From NCBI GenBank assembly GCA_964036195.1, contig OZ038455.1:28818323-28882322 (forward strand): a stretch of DNA of 64,000 bases, read 5' to 3'. The notes under the pieces are model-generated. The model searched no databases, was not told where the DNA came from, and worked only from the letters and a program-made list of their open reading frames with translations. The position numbers and the translations under genes were made by a program. This document shows positions 53,773-64,000 of the stretch, in pieces (the first letter of the stretch is position 1; the number at the start of each line of letters is the position of its first letter). The stretch is from Sphaerolaimus hirsutus. Taxonomy: Eukaryota > Nematoda > Chromadorea > Monhysterida > Sphaerolaimidae.

Positions 53773-54589
53773 ACCTAAATACCCTGAATACATTCCTTAT
53801 CTGGTATATTTAACCCAATATAAATATGTACCTGGTATTATGGGTATACATGTGTTTTCGCAACTCTGGTACACAGGTCACACAGAAGTAAATCTCATGA
53901 ATAGAGCACGAATTACAACAAAAGCTGTATACAGATTTCTGTTCAAAAGCATAAAGTCATTTCGACACTTTACGTACTTCTTTTCAATGTGCCCAAACTT
54001 CAGAGCATGTTTTATATTTGCTCTAGTCATGAAAATGATTAATGCAAATTTCCACACAGAGTCTGGTAAAATGGGTTTCAGTACAAACAGTAAATATGAC
54101 AACCGTATTTCCTCGAAGTACCCCCGGGGTGATTGTTTCATGGTGGAAAGTTTGAAATGTCAAATGTCATGCAAAGTGCTTAAAGTTACGTAAAATTGCC
54201 TGCAAGATGGTATTTAAATTTACGTTTGCCATTTTGCAGGGCATTTTACACGACTTTTGACACTTTGCATGACACTTCAGATTTCACAGGGTTCGGGACT
54301 GGCACCAGTCTGTCAGCAGTGCCGGGGAATAGAGCCACTGATATACTTCCCAGTGTGACAAGAGCAATAAAGTGATAGAGTACAGCTGAATAGTTTATAT
54401 TCAGTGTTAGCAGTGCAAAAGTGCCACGGTGCCGGTGCTTTGAGCGTTAGCTCCAAGAGAAGATTCGGCATGCCGCTTGGTGCAAAATTATTGGCGCCAC
54501 ACAAGCTAGTTTCCGTGGTTCCCATTTGATAACTCCACCGAAAATCTTGTCCATCTCCTTAAACAGTAGTTTTTGGACGTAGTAGTTGT

Positions 54590-55625
54590 GACCAGGGTTG
54601 GTTTTATAAAAATTCATTTTAGTAAAATTGTATAAAAATTGTATAAAAATTTTATTTTATTTTTATTTTATTCTTGTTTCATTGTATTTTATTTTATTTT
54701 ATTCCCAAAAGTCATTAATAAAATAAAATGACACATTTTACAAAAAATTTACAAAAATTGTACAAAAATTTTACAAAAAATCAGAATCATGCATGCAAGG
54801 CCAAAAAAATGTTATAATTAGACCTATACATGAAAAACCTGTCACAAATTTTTCCCTTACTTTTCAAAAGTTGCATGCAGTATGTATTGTTAGCTAGCTG
54901 CAAGTGTAAAGTTACAATTATTGATAAGAATGGTTTGCATTTTCAGTAGAAGGACTAGTGGAGTGTGCTGGGCACATTTGTAAAATGTAATGCAATTTGT
55001 CAATTGTCTTGACAAATATAAAGTAAAGTGTCAATTCTCATGCAAAATGTCAACTGTCATGTCAAATTTCAAGCAAAGTGGCAATTGTGTATCCAAATCT
55101 TGTGTTTTTGTATCCATAGTATGTTTTGTATCCAAACCTTATGTTTTTGTATCCAAATGTTCACATAAGATTTGGATACAACAACAACATAATTTGGATA
55201 CAAAACATAAGATTTAGATATAAAACATAAGATTTGGACACAATTTACTTGACAATTGATACTTTATTTTTAACATGTCATGACAATTTACACTTGACCT
55301 TACATTTGTCATGACAATTGACACTTTGCATGACATTTTACATGACATTGGACACTTTACACTTGGGACTGCTCCCAGATCCATGAATAAACAGGTAGAA
55401 ACTCAAGCAACGAGATAAAATTTTACAAAAAAATACGAATTTTTATACAATTTTACAAAAATACGAATTTTTATACAATTTTACAAAAATTCGAATTTTT
55501 ATACAATTTTTATTTTTATTCTTATATTTTCCATTTTATTTTATTTTATTTTATTCTTGAATATTCCATTTTATTTTTATTTTATTATTATTTTTTTCTG
55601 AGATTTTGCCAACCCTGGTTGTGAC
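54590..55625. mobile_element. TIR element with CCAGGGTTGG ends and TTTTATTTTATT interior
   Basis: The left end GACCAGGGTTGGTTTTATAA and the right end TTGCCAACCCTGGTTGTGAC are inverted. The interior is ATTTTATTTT/ACAAAAATT low complexity, with a GTCCCA-type element inserted (about 54.95-55.38 kb; right end ACTTGGGACTGCTCCCAG). Confidence 0.65.
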
Positions 55626-55679
55626 GGTATTGGTTCCAATTAGCTACTATACTCGGCGTACATGATACTCTGTCCTCGC

Positions 55680-55880
55680 ACTGATTTATGTCTCGTGTTG
55701 GAAGCGTGCCAATGATTATTAAATCATGCGATTTCCGTAAAAAGATGAAAAAAATTCATCGATGTGAATATGTTAATGAATAACATTATAACAACAATCA
55801 ATTTTGTCATCTTGTTATGAAACTCGCACGCGTTAACCATCGTTGGCACACTTCCAGCGGGAACCACGCGTGCAGGGTGT
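55680..55880. mobile_element. Small inverted-repeat element (TGTTGGAAGCGTGCCA ends)
   Basis: GTGTTGGAAGCGTGCCAATG on the left and CGTTGGCACACTTCCAGCGG on the right are inverted relatives, with AATCATGCGATTT-type sequence inside. A related piece is at 48.0 kb. Confidence 0.55.
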
Positions 55881-56000
55881 AAAGTACCGGATTATAGTAG
55901 CTTGCACTCATAACTTCACTTTTAAAAATAATATTACTATTTTCAGCCAAAAATCGACTTTTCGTTAACCAATTTTTCACTTTTGCTGTTTTTGAGGAAC

Positions 56001-56970
56001 TCACCCTGAAATCCCTTTGGCGTCATCGTGGCGCCATTTTAGTGCCGTGCGCCAGGCGCCAAAACTCAATGGCGCCATTCCACCACTATACGGAAGGCAC
56101 GAAAGTCTATTCAAACATGTGTTTCCATCTGGTGCCAGTCCCAGACCGTGTAAAATGCCCAGGTGCCAGTTCCGCAAAATGGGAAGTGAGAAGTGAAATG
56201 GCAAAGGCGAAGTAAAGCGCAAAGGCGAAGTCAAACGGCAAGTGAAGTGGCAAGTGAAATCGCTAAAGCGAAGAGAAATTGCTTTTTTATTTTATGGTAT
56301 TACTTTGCTTTTGCCAATTCACTTCTCACTTCTCATTTTGCGGAACTGGCCCCTGTAAAATGTCAAATGTCATGCAAAGTGTCAAAAGTCATGTAAAATG
56401 CCATGCAAAATGGCAACTCGGTTGCCATTTTGCAGGGCATTTTCCATGACTTTTGACACTTTGCATGACATTTGACATTTTACAGGGCATTTTACATGAC
56501 TTTTGACACTTTGCATGACATTTGACATTTTACAGGGCATTTTACATGACTTTTGACACTTTGCATGACATTTGACATTTTACAGAGCATTTTACATGAC
56601 TTTTGACACTTTGCATGACATTTGACATTTTACAGAGCATTTTACATGACTTTTGACACTTTGCATGACATTTGACATTTTACAGGGCATTTTACATGAC
56701 TTTTGACACTTTGCATGACATTTGACATTTTACAGAGCATTTTACATGACTTTTGACACTTTGCATGACATTTGACATTTTACAGGGCATTTTACATGAC
56801 TTTTGACACTTTGCATGACATTTGACATTTTACAGAGCATTTTACATGACTTTTGACACTTTGCATGACATTTGACATTTTACAGGGCATGTTACAGGGT
56901 CTGGGACTGCCCCCTGGAGCGGCCTCGCTCAATTCGTCCATGGATACGTCCATAGCGCATTAGTATGCCG
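56001..56970 (-). CDS. Candidate coding exon split by a family-A element
   Basis: On the minus strand MDVSMDELSEAAP (ATG near 56.97 kb) runs to a CAG. The 56131-56912 element follows, and a second CAG leads in frame into DGNTCLNRLSCLPYSG and on to a stop at about 56001. Removing the element with one CAG keeps the frame. No known domain is visible and the part after LPYSG is made of a GGCGCC array, so the real exon probably ends earlier. Confidence 0.3.
56158..56353. mobile_element. Family-B TIR element nested in the family-A element
   Basis: Left end GTGCCAGTTCCGCAAAATGG and right end CATTTTGCGGAACTGGCCCC are inverted. The interior has AAGTGAAATGGCAAAGGCGA-type words. It is a relative of the 1.23 kb copy in the Sp-type gene. 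Confidence 0.75.
56431..56890. repeat. 50 bp tandem array, about nine copies
   Basis: The unit contains ACAGGGCATTTTACATGACT followed by TTTGACACTTTGCATGACAT and TTGACATTTT. Copies are almost identical. The third G of ACAGGGCAT alternates irregularly with A (GGG at 56434, 56484, 56534, 56684, 56784, 56884; GAG at 56584, 56634, 56734, 56834). The unit is itself the internal word of family-A elements. This is not a CRISPR array: there are no unique spacers. Confidence 0.9.
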
Positions 56971-57129
56971 TGCATTCGCATTTTGGTACCTCTGTTGCTA
57001 TGAAGCGCCATTGATGCAAGTAATGTTTGTTTGTACCCGTGCGTGGCTGGCTTGTTTCGATTTGAATCGTGATGAAGAGTTGTGTACCTAAGTACCAAAC
57101 GTTTTGAAAAGTACGCGTACGGGTAAATA

Positions 57130-57430
57130 CTTTGATTTTTAACACGTTAATAAAATATCGTATTTGCTTGAATAATCCCCTGGGGGATTATTATTTCGTC
57201 TGACTTTTTAAGGGGGAACGTAAACCCAGGGGGTATTTCGAGGAAATACGGTGTGCTTGATCTTTATGCGGTTGACGTTTGGCTGGCGGGCGGGCAGTGG
57301 GCACTCGATATGAAAATTCACCTATAAATAAAAACATCCCGGATGAAGTATTTTTCGTTAACGTACCGTATTTCCCCGAAATACCCTCCCCCATGAAATA
57401 CCCCTTGTCTCGAGGAAATAAGGTAGAATA
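57130..57430. mobile_element. TACCGTATT-class MITE copies (AATACCCC words)
   Basis: A short copy runs from about 57156 (TCGTATTTGCTTGAATAATC) to GAGGAAATACGGT (57252). A second starts ACCGTATTTCCCCGAAATAC at 57366 and ends CGAGGAAATAAGGTA at 57425. No gene. Confidence 0.65.
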
Positions 57431-57990
57431 ATGACGCGTGTTTTTATAATTATTTCTGCAGATTATTTATACTGCTCTAAAAACTACCATTACTGCTCTA
57501 AAAAACAACAAAAAAGATCCTAAAATGACATTTCCTCAACGCACATCCCCAGAAATGCAGCCAATTTCAGTCCCGACGGCTCATTCGATAGCATAAAACA
57601 CGTCCTTGCTTGCAATCTTTCCCGTGCGGAAAAAATCATTGAATTTCAGCCCGGGGCCGCGCCGTTATCTATTTATATGGGAAATGAGAAACAAATTAGG
57701 AGGGAAAGACGCTCCCGCTGTCGTGAAACGAGGGGATGGAAAAAAAAACTTGAAATATTTTCGAGTTTTGAACGGAGGAAAATGCGTAAAAAATTGCGAA
57801 GTGGTAATATATTTTGCCAAAGTTCAGGTCACATAATTATTCATAAATATTTATTGCAAGTGGGTAGAAATCGGGTAAGTACCGTATTTGCTTGAATACT
57901 TTCCCATCTTGAATATTCCCCCCTGTTTAACGAGTGAGGAAATAAATGCCCGCTTGAATTATTCCCGCCTTTAGGCACATGATGAACTTG
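57431..57990. other. No gene recognised; partial TACCGTATT copy
   Basis: AT-rich DNA. A TACCGTATTTGCTTGAATAC end at about 57891 has no clear partner. The open stretches near 57.6-57.9 kb show no family motif. Confidence 0.4.
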
Positions 57991-58019
57991 TTTGTGCTTA
58001 CGTTGGACAAAATTGGCAT

Positions 58020-58470
58020 GTAATTTTTTGCACCTGCCAGTAATGGAAACGGAAATGGTAAATTTTTTGCACTTGCTGGAAAACAGAAAATGTGAAAATG
58101 AAATACCGGTAAACGGAAAAATTGTAATTTTTTTGCCAGAAATGGAAAAAAATGCAGAAAGTTTGACAGAAACAAAAGAACTTGCAAAATTTTGCCAGAG
58201 ATGGTCAAAAATTTGCAGAAATTTTGTTAGAAACAGAAAAAATTTCAAAAAATTTCAAAACGTGCGTGCAGAAAATGAAAAATGAGCCAGAAAAACAGAA
58301 AACTTGCCAGAAAATAAAAAATGAAGTGAAAGAAAACGGAAATTTGCCAGAAAATGAAAAATGACGTTGAAAAAAACACATAAAATTGTCTGACAGTGGA
58401 AAATGAACTGAAAAAATGGAAACAAAAACCGAACAAATTTAGCAGCTATAAATTGGATACAAAACGGAAA
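58020..58470. repeat. Purine-rich GGAAA/GAAAATG repeat
   Basis: Imperfect repeats of AATTTGCCAGAAAATG and GGAAACGGAAATGG words, related to 16.95 and 45.7 kb. Long open frames are due to base bias. Confidence 0.6.
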
Positions 58471-59690
58471 AATTCTTCCAACCATCCGATAATAGAATGT
58501 AGAAAGTTGATATCCTAATTGGACTTGCCCTTTTATTGAAGGTATGCCATTCTACAAGAAGAAACACGGTAACTGTGAATCGTAACGCCAATGCAGACAC
58601 GTTTGTTTGGTTTATAGGGCAGATTTGGAATCTCCAGATGAAGCTGTCGTCTAACCATTTATTTATTTATTTATATCCATACAGCTCGACAAGTCTGGAA
58701 GTATCATGATTTCCCAGAAAATGATATCAAATAACGTATTTATTTTGTAACTAGGTAGTAGGTATACAGCGTAAGCATCAAAAATAATTTACATCTTAGT
58801 TGATAACGTATGAGCAGAATACTTATGAATACACATTCACAGAAAATCAAACTGTTTAAAAAAATACAAGGCGTCAAAGAAAGGCAGAAACGAGCGATAA
58901 ATGTTTTTTCTTGAAACGTTTGATCGGAGCATTTTTGATTTTATTAACGATGACGTCATAATGGAGTATTTCCTTCGAAAAATGCATTTAAAAAGAATTC
59001 GTAAATAAGACTTATATAATTATATTGGAATATATTTGGGATTAGTATTCAGAAACACGTTTTCACATGAGACGTGTTTTACGTTTTCATGTCCTTATGC
59101 TACAAGCATTCGTCACTTAATGTCTTTTAAAGCAAGCTTAAATTTAAAAAAATTTTTTTTTTTCAACGTCATTCATTGGCACGCGGACAGCCCGCACCGG
59201 CGTGACACAAAAACGGCAAGCGAGCCTTCTACTTTGATTAGGCATAGGCTCGCTTGGCATGTAAACCGCTTGGGCTATTTACACAGGTCCCGGTCCCCGG
59301 CCGGGACCTGTGTAAATAGCCAACCGCTTGGCATCCAGACGGGGAAATACCTATTCACCAAAACCGCGTATTGCACATACGTAATTAGCTGCCCATAAGT
59401 GCCGCGCTTTCCACAAATCAATTAATTGCACATGGGAACATAATATTGCCCATGGTGGGCAAAGATTCAATGCCAAAATCGGTATCGATTGGCCATAACA
59501 CAAAGTATGCACAGCCCTCATGTGCAATCGTCCGCGAGCATGTGCAATACTTCGCGCCCGCGTGAAGGGTCCAAATTGTGGATTATCGATGCAGCAGTCC
59601 TTCATTGCATAATAGTAAATATGAACTCCATAGATTATCCACATATTTACGTCTGTTAGCACTATCTGTCACTATTGTATTTTTTATATC
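58471..59690. other. 1.2 kb without a recognised gene; one perfect hairpin
   Basis: At about 59274-59323, GGCTATTTACACAGGTCCCGG is followed after a few bases by its inverted copy, forming a ~20 bp stem. TGTGCAAT/CATGTGCAATCG words at 59.47-59.56 kb recur at 60.35-60.51 kb. No exon was recognised. Confidence 0.45.
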
Positions 59691-59699
59691 TATTGTATT

Positions 59700-59995
59700 T
59701 TGTATATATCACTATTGTATTTTTTGCAAATCGAAATTTCAATTTGCATGTGTAAATACATATTCGATTTGCATGAGTAAATATGTACATATTCTTTTGC
59801 AAATGGAAATTTCGATTTTCTTTTGCAAATCGTAATTTCGATTTGCATGTGAAATACATATTTCTTGCAAATCGAAATTTCGATTTGCATGTGTAAATAC
59901 ATATTTTTTTGCAAATCATAATTTCGATTTTCTTTTGCAGATTGAAATTTCAATTTGCATGTGTATATAGGTACATATTCTTTTGCAAATGGAGC
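59700..59995. repeat. Tandem GCAAATCGAAATTTCGATTT array
   Basis: About six or seven diverged units of TTTGCAAATCGAAATTTCGA…TGCATGTGTAAATACATATT, each internally palindromic. Minus-strand peptide repeats here only mirror the array. Confidence 0.8.
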
Positions 59996-60090
59996 CAAAT
60001 GTACCCGCGCAACCCGATGGCAGCAACACGCAGCAGCAGGAGGGAAGCACCGTTGGCGAGCTTATGTCGATGTCGCTTGGCTTAGATTAG
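59991..60090 (+). CDS. Short GC-richer open segment, possible last exon
   Basis: ATGGAGCCAAATGTACCCGC starts a 33-codon frame encoding MEPNVPAQPDGSNTQQQEG and ending MSMSLGLD then TAG. Codon composition differs from the flanking AT-rich array. It could be a small exon or chance. Confidence 0.25.
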
Positions 60091-60349
60091 AGCATTTGTA
60101 CATTTGCAAATATTATTCATTTTCATGATTTATACTATTTATGGATTAGCCACATTCATTGATGTGCCTATGCTCATTTACCTCATTATTGACACCTATT
60201 TACATATTTACAGCACATTAATCAAATGAATTAACTTGCACATATATTTGCACCTTAATACTGCATATTTAACCAAAATACTAACTCATTCAAGTAACTA
60301 ATACCTTTGATTTAGCCGCTGTATACTTTGCATTATGGGGAATTAACCT

Positions 60350-61018
60350 GTGGCATGTGCAATTTGCGGCACTTGAGACTCGCCATATATGTGCAATGTG
60401 TGTTCGGCCATGTGCAATTGTCGGCACTCATGTGCAATACAAGCTTTGTGCAACACGGCAGAAAAATTATGCAACTAATTCCCATGTGCAAAACGCCGTA
60501 TGTGCAATGCGTAGGCTCTCATCCAGACTCGTTGCGGGGGTCTTATGGGGGAGGGCTGCTCAGCTATTTATCTATCCATCCCGAGGCTACTATACCCTGA
60601 TCCCCACAAATCGCTCAACTATCCAGGTATTTATGTGGAGCAAACTTTGAGCAATTTTTACTCGAAATCGCTAAATTTTGCTCCATTTAGTTAATTTTGC
60701 CATCACATCTTTAGTCGAGTTCGAGCCCTACATTAATGGCTATAATTAAATATGTTGTGGTTTTTACATGTTACCCGCTGCTCTCCACACTTGGCTGTCA
60801 AAAAGTTAGCCCCATTTCTGGCATAATTTCTACATTTTTTATTTATTTTGAGGGCAAATTTTCGCTTCCTCTTTGTAAGTTTCCCTGGCTTTCACACATT
60901 TCATATTCCCGACTTGCATCTTCTCTCAAGTGCAAAATTAAGTTCAACACGTGTCGCCGTTTAGTTTTCAAACGAGTTTTCAAATCGGAACCATGAAAAC
61001 TAGCTTGTGTGGCCACAA
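60350..61018. repeat. TGTGCAAT words and an ACTAGCTTGTGTGGCCACAA element end
   Basis: CATGTGCAAT words (60.35-60.51 kb) are followed by CTATCTATCC debris and, at 60.98-61.02 kb, GGAACCATGAAAACTAGCTT, the end motif of the element seen at 42.8, 45.06, 51.28, 54.5 and 63.43 kb. Confidence 0.55.
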
Positions 61019-61329
61019 TAAATTATTATTGTTGTTTTTTTGTTAAATAGCATACATTGAGTGTAGCGCATCTGACAAAACTATAGATCAAGTTTGAATT
61101 CATGTCCAAACTCATGTGAGAGCATGGCAAATTAATTCCACATCGAGCAAATGCTTGCATCTATTTGAGGTGTTCAAGATGAAAAAAAAATTGAACCGCA
61201 AAAATAGAACGCCCACGTATCTGCAAGCAATCTAAGTACACAAAGTGTGTATGTCAACCCACTGAAATGATTTTCCCTCTGAAATTCAGTGCTTACTAGG
61301 GTATCAAGAAGCACCTATAATTAGTGTTG

Positions 61330-61545
61330 TAAAAGCGCCATGGCGCTGGCGCTTGGCGCTAGCGCCAAAGCAAAAAGTGCCATGGCGCTTTTGGCGCTTG
61401 GCGCCTTTTTGCTGTGGCGCCATTGGCGCTTGGCGCTGTGCTACCGAAAAGACGCCATGGCGCTTTTGGCGCTTGGCGCTATGATGTCGTGGCGCCATTG
61501 GCGCGTGGCGCTAGTGTTTTATAAAGCGCCAAAAAAGCGCCAAGT
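61330..61545. repeat. GGCGC/GCGCC palindromic word array
   Basis: TTTTGGCGCTTGGCGCC and relatives repeat irregularly. The same family occurs at 11.88, 21.61 and 62.34 kb. Confidence 0.75.
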
Positions 61546-61884
61546 AGTACAAAAATTAATCATTTTTCTTATCAAAAAGACCTTGCCTGCATGAGTTACA
61601 TAAGTAAATGTGTTACTGTAAGTGTGTTACAGGAAGAACAAACCCTCTACTTGCTTTTTTGTAAACCATGTCCATGCAATTGCAAGGATATTCGAAACTT
61701 TTACTAAAAAATGGGCCTGCACGCACTAGTTTTCAATGACATTTTATGTCAACTGGTTTTCATCCCAATTCAAGGCTTAATGACAAGCCAACGAACAGCG
61801 TTCAAATGCATAGTGTTGCATTATATTGCAAATGAAGTTGTATTGTTGCTGTGGTATGAAGTACCAGCATGAAGTACCTTCCAT

Positions 61885-62222
61885 ATTTCCTCGAAATACA
61901 CCCAGGGGGTTTATTTTTTCAGGGTGCGAATTTTGAGAGGAATTTCGAGGGGGGATTATTCGGGGGGAATGTTTATGAAGGGTTGCAGTAAAGTATAGTT
62001 TTTTGTACCCAAAACGTAATTAGATGACCAAATAGGATATATTTTGTTATTATTATATTATCATAGATCGTTCCATAAACAAGGCCATGTATAGCTGCGA
62101 TGTAAATTCGCAGCTATAAATGTATCATGTTCATTGGATACATTATCTACCTTATTTCAGATGGGGTGTATTTCGGGGGGGGGGGGAAATTGAAGGGGGG
62201 GGTATTTCCAGGAAATATGGTA
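61885..62222. mobile_element. TACCGTATT-class MITE, diverged (TTTCCTCGAAATACACCC)
   Basis: It starts near CCATATTTCCTCGAAATACA and ends ATTTCCAGGAAATATGGTAT. G-rich words and a central ATGTATCATGTTCATTG region resemble the 48.5 kb copy. Confidence 0.65.
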
Positions 62223-62339
62223 TATGTGTATACAACACTGGATAGTGTTACTTGTCAGCAAGCTTTGAATTGGGATGGGAACCAGTTGACAAACTAATAG
62301 ATAGCACTGCATTTGCATCGCTGCACTTTATGCATCAAA

Positions 62340-62545
62340 TTTTTTTGGCGCTGGCGCTATTGGCGCTTGGCACCATCATCCCCTGGCGCCATTGGCGCTT
62401 GGCGCCATGGTCTAGAAAAGCGCCATGGCGCTTTTGGCGCTTGGCTCTATTTGGCTGTGGCGCCATTGGCGCTTGGCGCTTGCATGCCAAAAGCGCCAAG
62501 CGCCATGGCGCTTTTGGCGCTTGGCGCCAAAAGTCTGGCGCTTTT
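62340..62545. repeat. GGCGC/GCGCC palindromic word array
   Basis: Irregular TTGGCGCTGGCGC and GGCGCCATTGGCGCTTGG words. Same family as 61.33 kb. Confidence 0.75.
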
Positions 62546-62559
62546 TACATCATTACCTA

Positions 62560-64000
62560 TAATACTGGAAATTTAATAATGGAAAGAAAGGTAAAGTTTT
62601 CAGTTGTCAGGAATGTAAGGAAGTTTAGTGCGCACGCCGCCAGCGGGAAAATTGTACGGTTTCCGATAAGAAAAAACTAAGAGAACCTTTTATCGCGATT
62701 TTTTCTTAACATTGCGACATGGTTTTCACTCACGCGAGGCTAAATATCGCGATCAGAAGGTTTCATGGCAATCTGCCAACCTTTTTGTTTTTTTATTTTG
62801 TCGGGCGTGTCGGGCGCATTACTCGCGATTTTGCACCGCCAAGCGCACGCCTCTCGTCTCCACTGTAGAGTCATGGGATAGCATTATAAGTGGTGATTTC
62901 TGTCAAAAATATCTGTTTTATGTCGACTTATTATGGATATCGCTTTTTGTCAAACATTCCTGACATTGTGATGTTGGGTGTGGAAAAGTGCCGAAATAAG
63001 GATGTAAGAGCAGGCTAACACATTGGCAGTGGTGTTTCACACTGTACAAGTATGTGGGGGCACATTGGCTGTATATTATATACTACACTAACGTTTTCAT
63101 TTTATATTATATATATATATATATATTTTTTATATTTTTGTATTTTATACATATATTTTATTAGAAGTAGTTTACCCAAATAAACATTTTTGAAAACTAA
63201 ATGACGACGCATTGCCAATCACAGTGGCAACATGTCACCAATCAGTTTTCAAAATATGTATGCACATGTGAGCGGCAGTGACAGTGACTTGATGTCAAAG
63301 TAGTGGAGACAATGACTTGCCAAAACCAATAATCGCATATGATTGCACTTTTTGAAAACTAAAAATGTAAATTTACATTTAAATTTATTTTGAAAACTGT
63401 ACAGCGACGCATCGCCATTGAGTTTCAAAATGAGTTTTCAATGAAAACTAGTTTGTGTGGCCACAATGTTAAGAAGTTGCCTTGTATTGGAGAGTTGCAC
63501 ATTAAAATGTGTTTACATTTAATTGAAAAATTTATTTTTAAGGTGTATTTATTTACATAAATTTTTAAGCATCTGTGTCCGCCTGTACATGTACTTTTGA
63601 GAATGTATTAAAAAAATTTCAATGTAGGGCATAAAAAATGACTTCACTGCTATGTATTTACAGAAGTGCTTAATTGAATATTAAAATTATGTTGTGGAAG
63701 GATTCCTTTTATAAAGAAACATCACAACCAGTTAAAAATGGCTGTGGAAATGATAGAAGTAGAAACGAGTTGGGAGAGTGGCGATGAAATGGCTGATTCA
63801 TTACAGCACTGCTGAAATCCCAGCGGACTGGCTGAGCATGGACATCATAAAAATTGGGCCACTGTTTAATGTGGTTAGAATTCATTGATAAACTAAACTC
63901 TGCTGGTAATAAAATGTAGGTGTTATCATTGTTGTGTTGTTGTTGCAATTTTTTATAAAAATGAAATTAGCCTCATTTTCATAAAAAATTGAGCATGCTT
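62560..64000. other. AT-rich end of the window, no gene recognised
   Basis: It holds a (TA)n microsatellite at about 63105-63130 and an element end TGAAAACTAGTTTGTGTGGC at about 63427-63455. Open stretches at 62.71-62.96 and 63.71-63.95 kb show no known motif. Confidence 0.45.

Larger units (their letters stand above)
56131..56912. mobile_element. Large family-A element with a 50 bp tandem array
   Basis: The ends GTGCCAGTCCCAGACCGTGT and ACAGGGTCTGGGACTGCCCC are flanked by CTG (56128-56130 and 56913-56915). It carries a nested family-B copy (56158-56353) and a tandem array (56431-56890). The coordinates of the ends are good to one or two bases. Confidence 0.75.

Noticed and set aside
56431..56890. 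CRISPR array
   Set aside because: The units are uninterrupted 50 bp repeats without unique spacers, in animal DNA inside a TIR element.
59690..59998. Minus-strand repeat protein
   Set aside because: The peptide only mirrors the GCAAATCGAAATTTCGATTT array in several frames.

Overview
The window looks like nuclear DNA of an invertebrate animal. Its genes are split by many GT-AG introns. Two host genes are of recognisably animal type: an Sp-family zinc-finger transcription factor and a GT11 fucosyltransferase. Most of the rest is mobile or repeated DNA. I cannot name the species from sequence alone. No rRNA, tRNA or CRISPR locus was seen. Function calls come from motifs read by eye.

Layout. 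(1) 1.7-11.7 kb: a small TA-flanked DNA transposon, split by a 9.47 kb Ty3/Gypsy-type LTR retrotransposon on the minus strand. Its two 438 bp LTRs differ at about three sites, the target duplication is GCGC, and the primer site fits tRNA-Gln. Between integrase and the 3' LTR lies an unrecognised gene in about seven GC-rich exons. (2) 13.5-17.6 kb, plus strand: the 5' part of an Sp-type gene (Btd box and first zinc finger). One coding exon is interrupted by a TIR element. (3) 21.7-26.2 kb, minus strand: a complete GT11 catalytic domain in seven exons. Two of its introns are short TIR elements flanked by duplicated CAG. (4) 27.0-40.6 kb, plus strand: a giant LINE. ORF1 (RGG region, SGNH esterase, PIP-box-like tail) is split by at least 13 introns. 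Every one of these is a multiple of three and has no stop in the coding frame. ORF2 (APE endonuclease plus reverse transcriptase) follows in that same frame. (5) 40.9-64 kb: nested TIR elements, foldbacks, tandem arrays and a decayed BEL/Pao reverse-transcriptase fragment, with only weak hints of host exons.

Two systems stand out. The first is a family of CWG-targeting TIR elements that turn themselves into introns (introners): the duplicated CAG gives the last bases of the upstream exon and the acceptor, and some copies begin with GT. The second is the LINE. Its unspliced RNA stays open across every mapped ORF1 intron except the last. That last intron is 3n+1, so splicing closes ORF1 while retention keeps the frame running towards ORF2. 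This suggests how a retrotransposon could keep introns and still use its unspliced genomic RNA.

Exon borders were inferred from GT/AG sites, phase and protein plausibility. RNA data are needed to confirm them.
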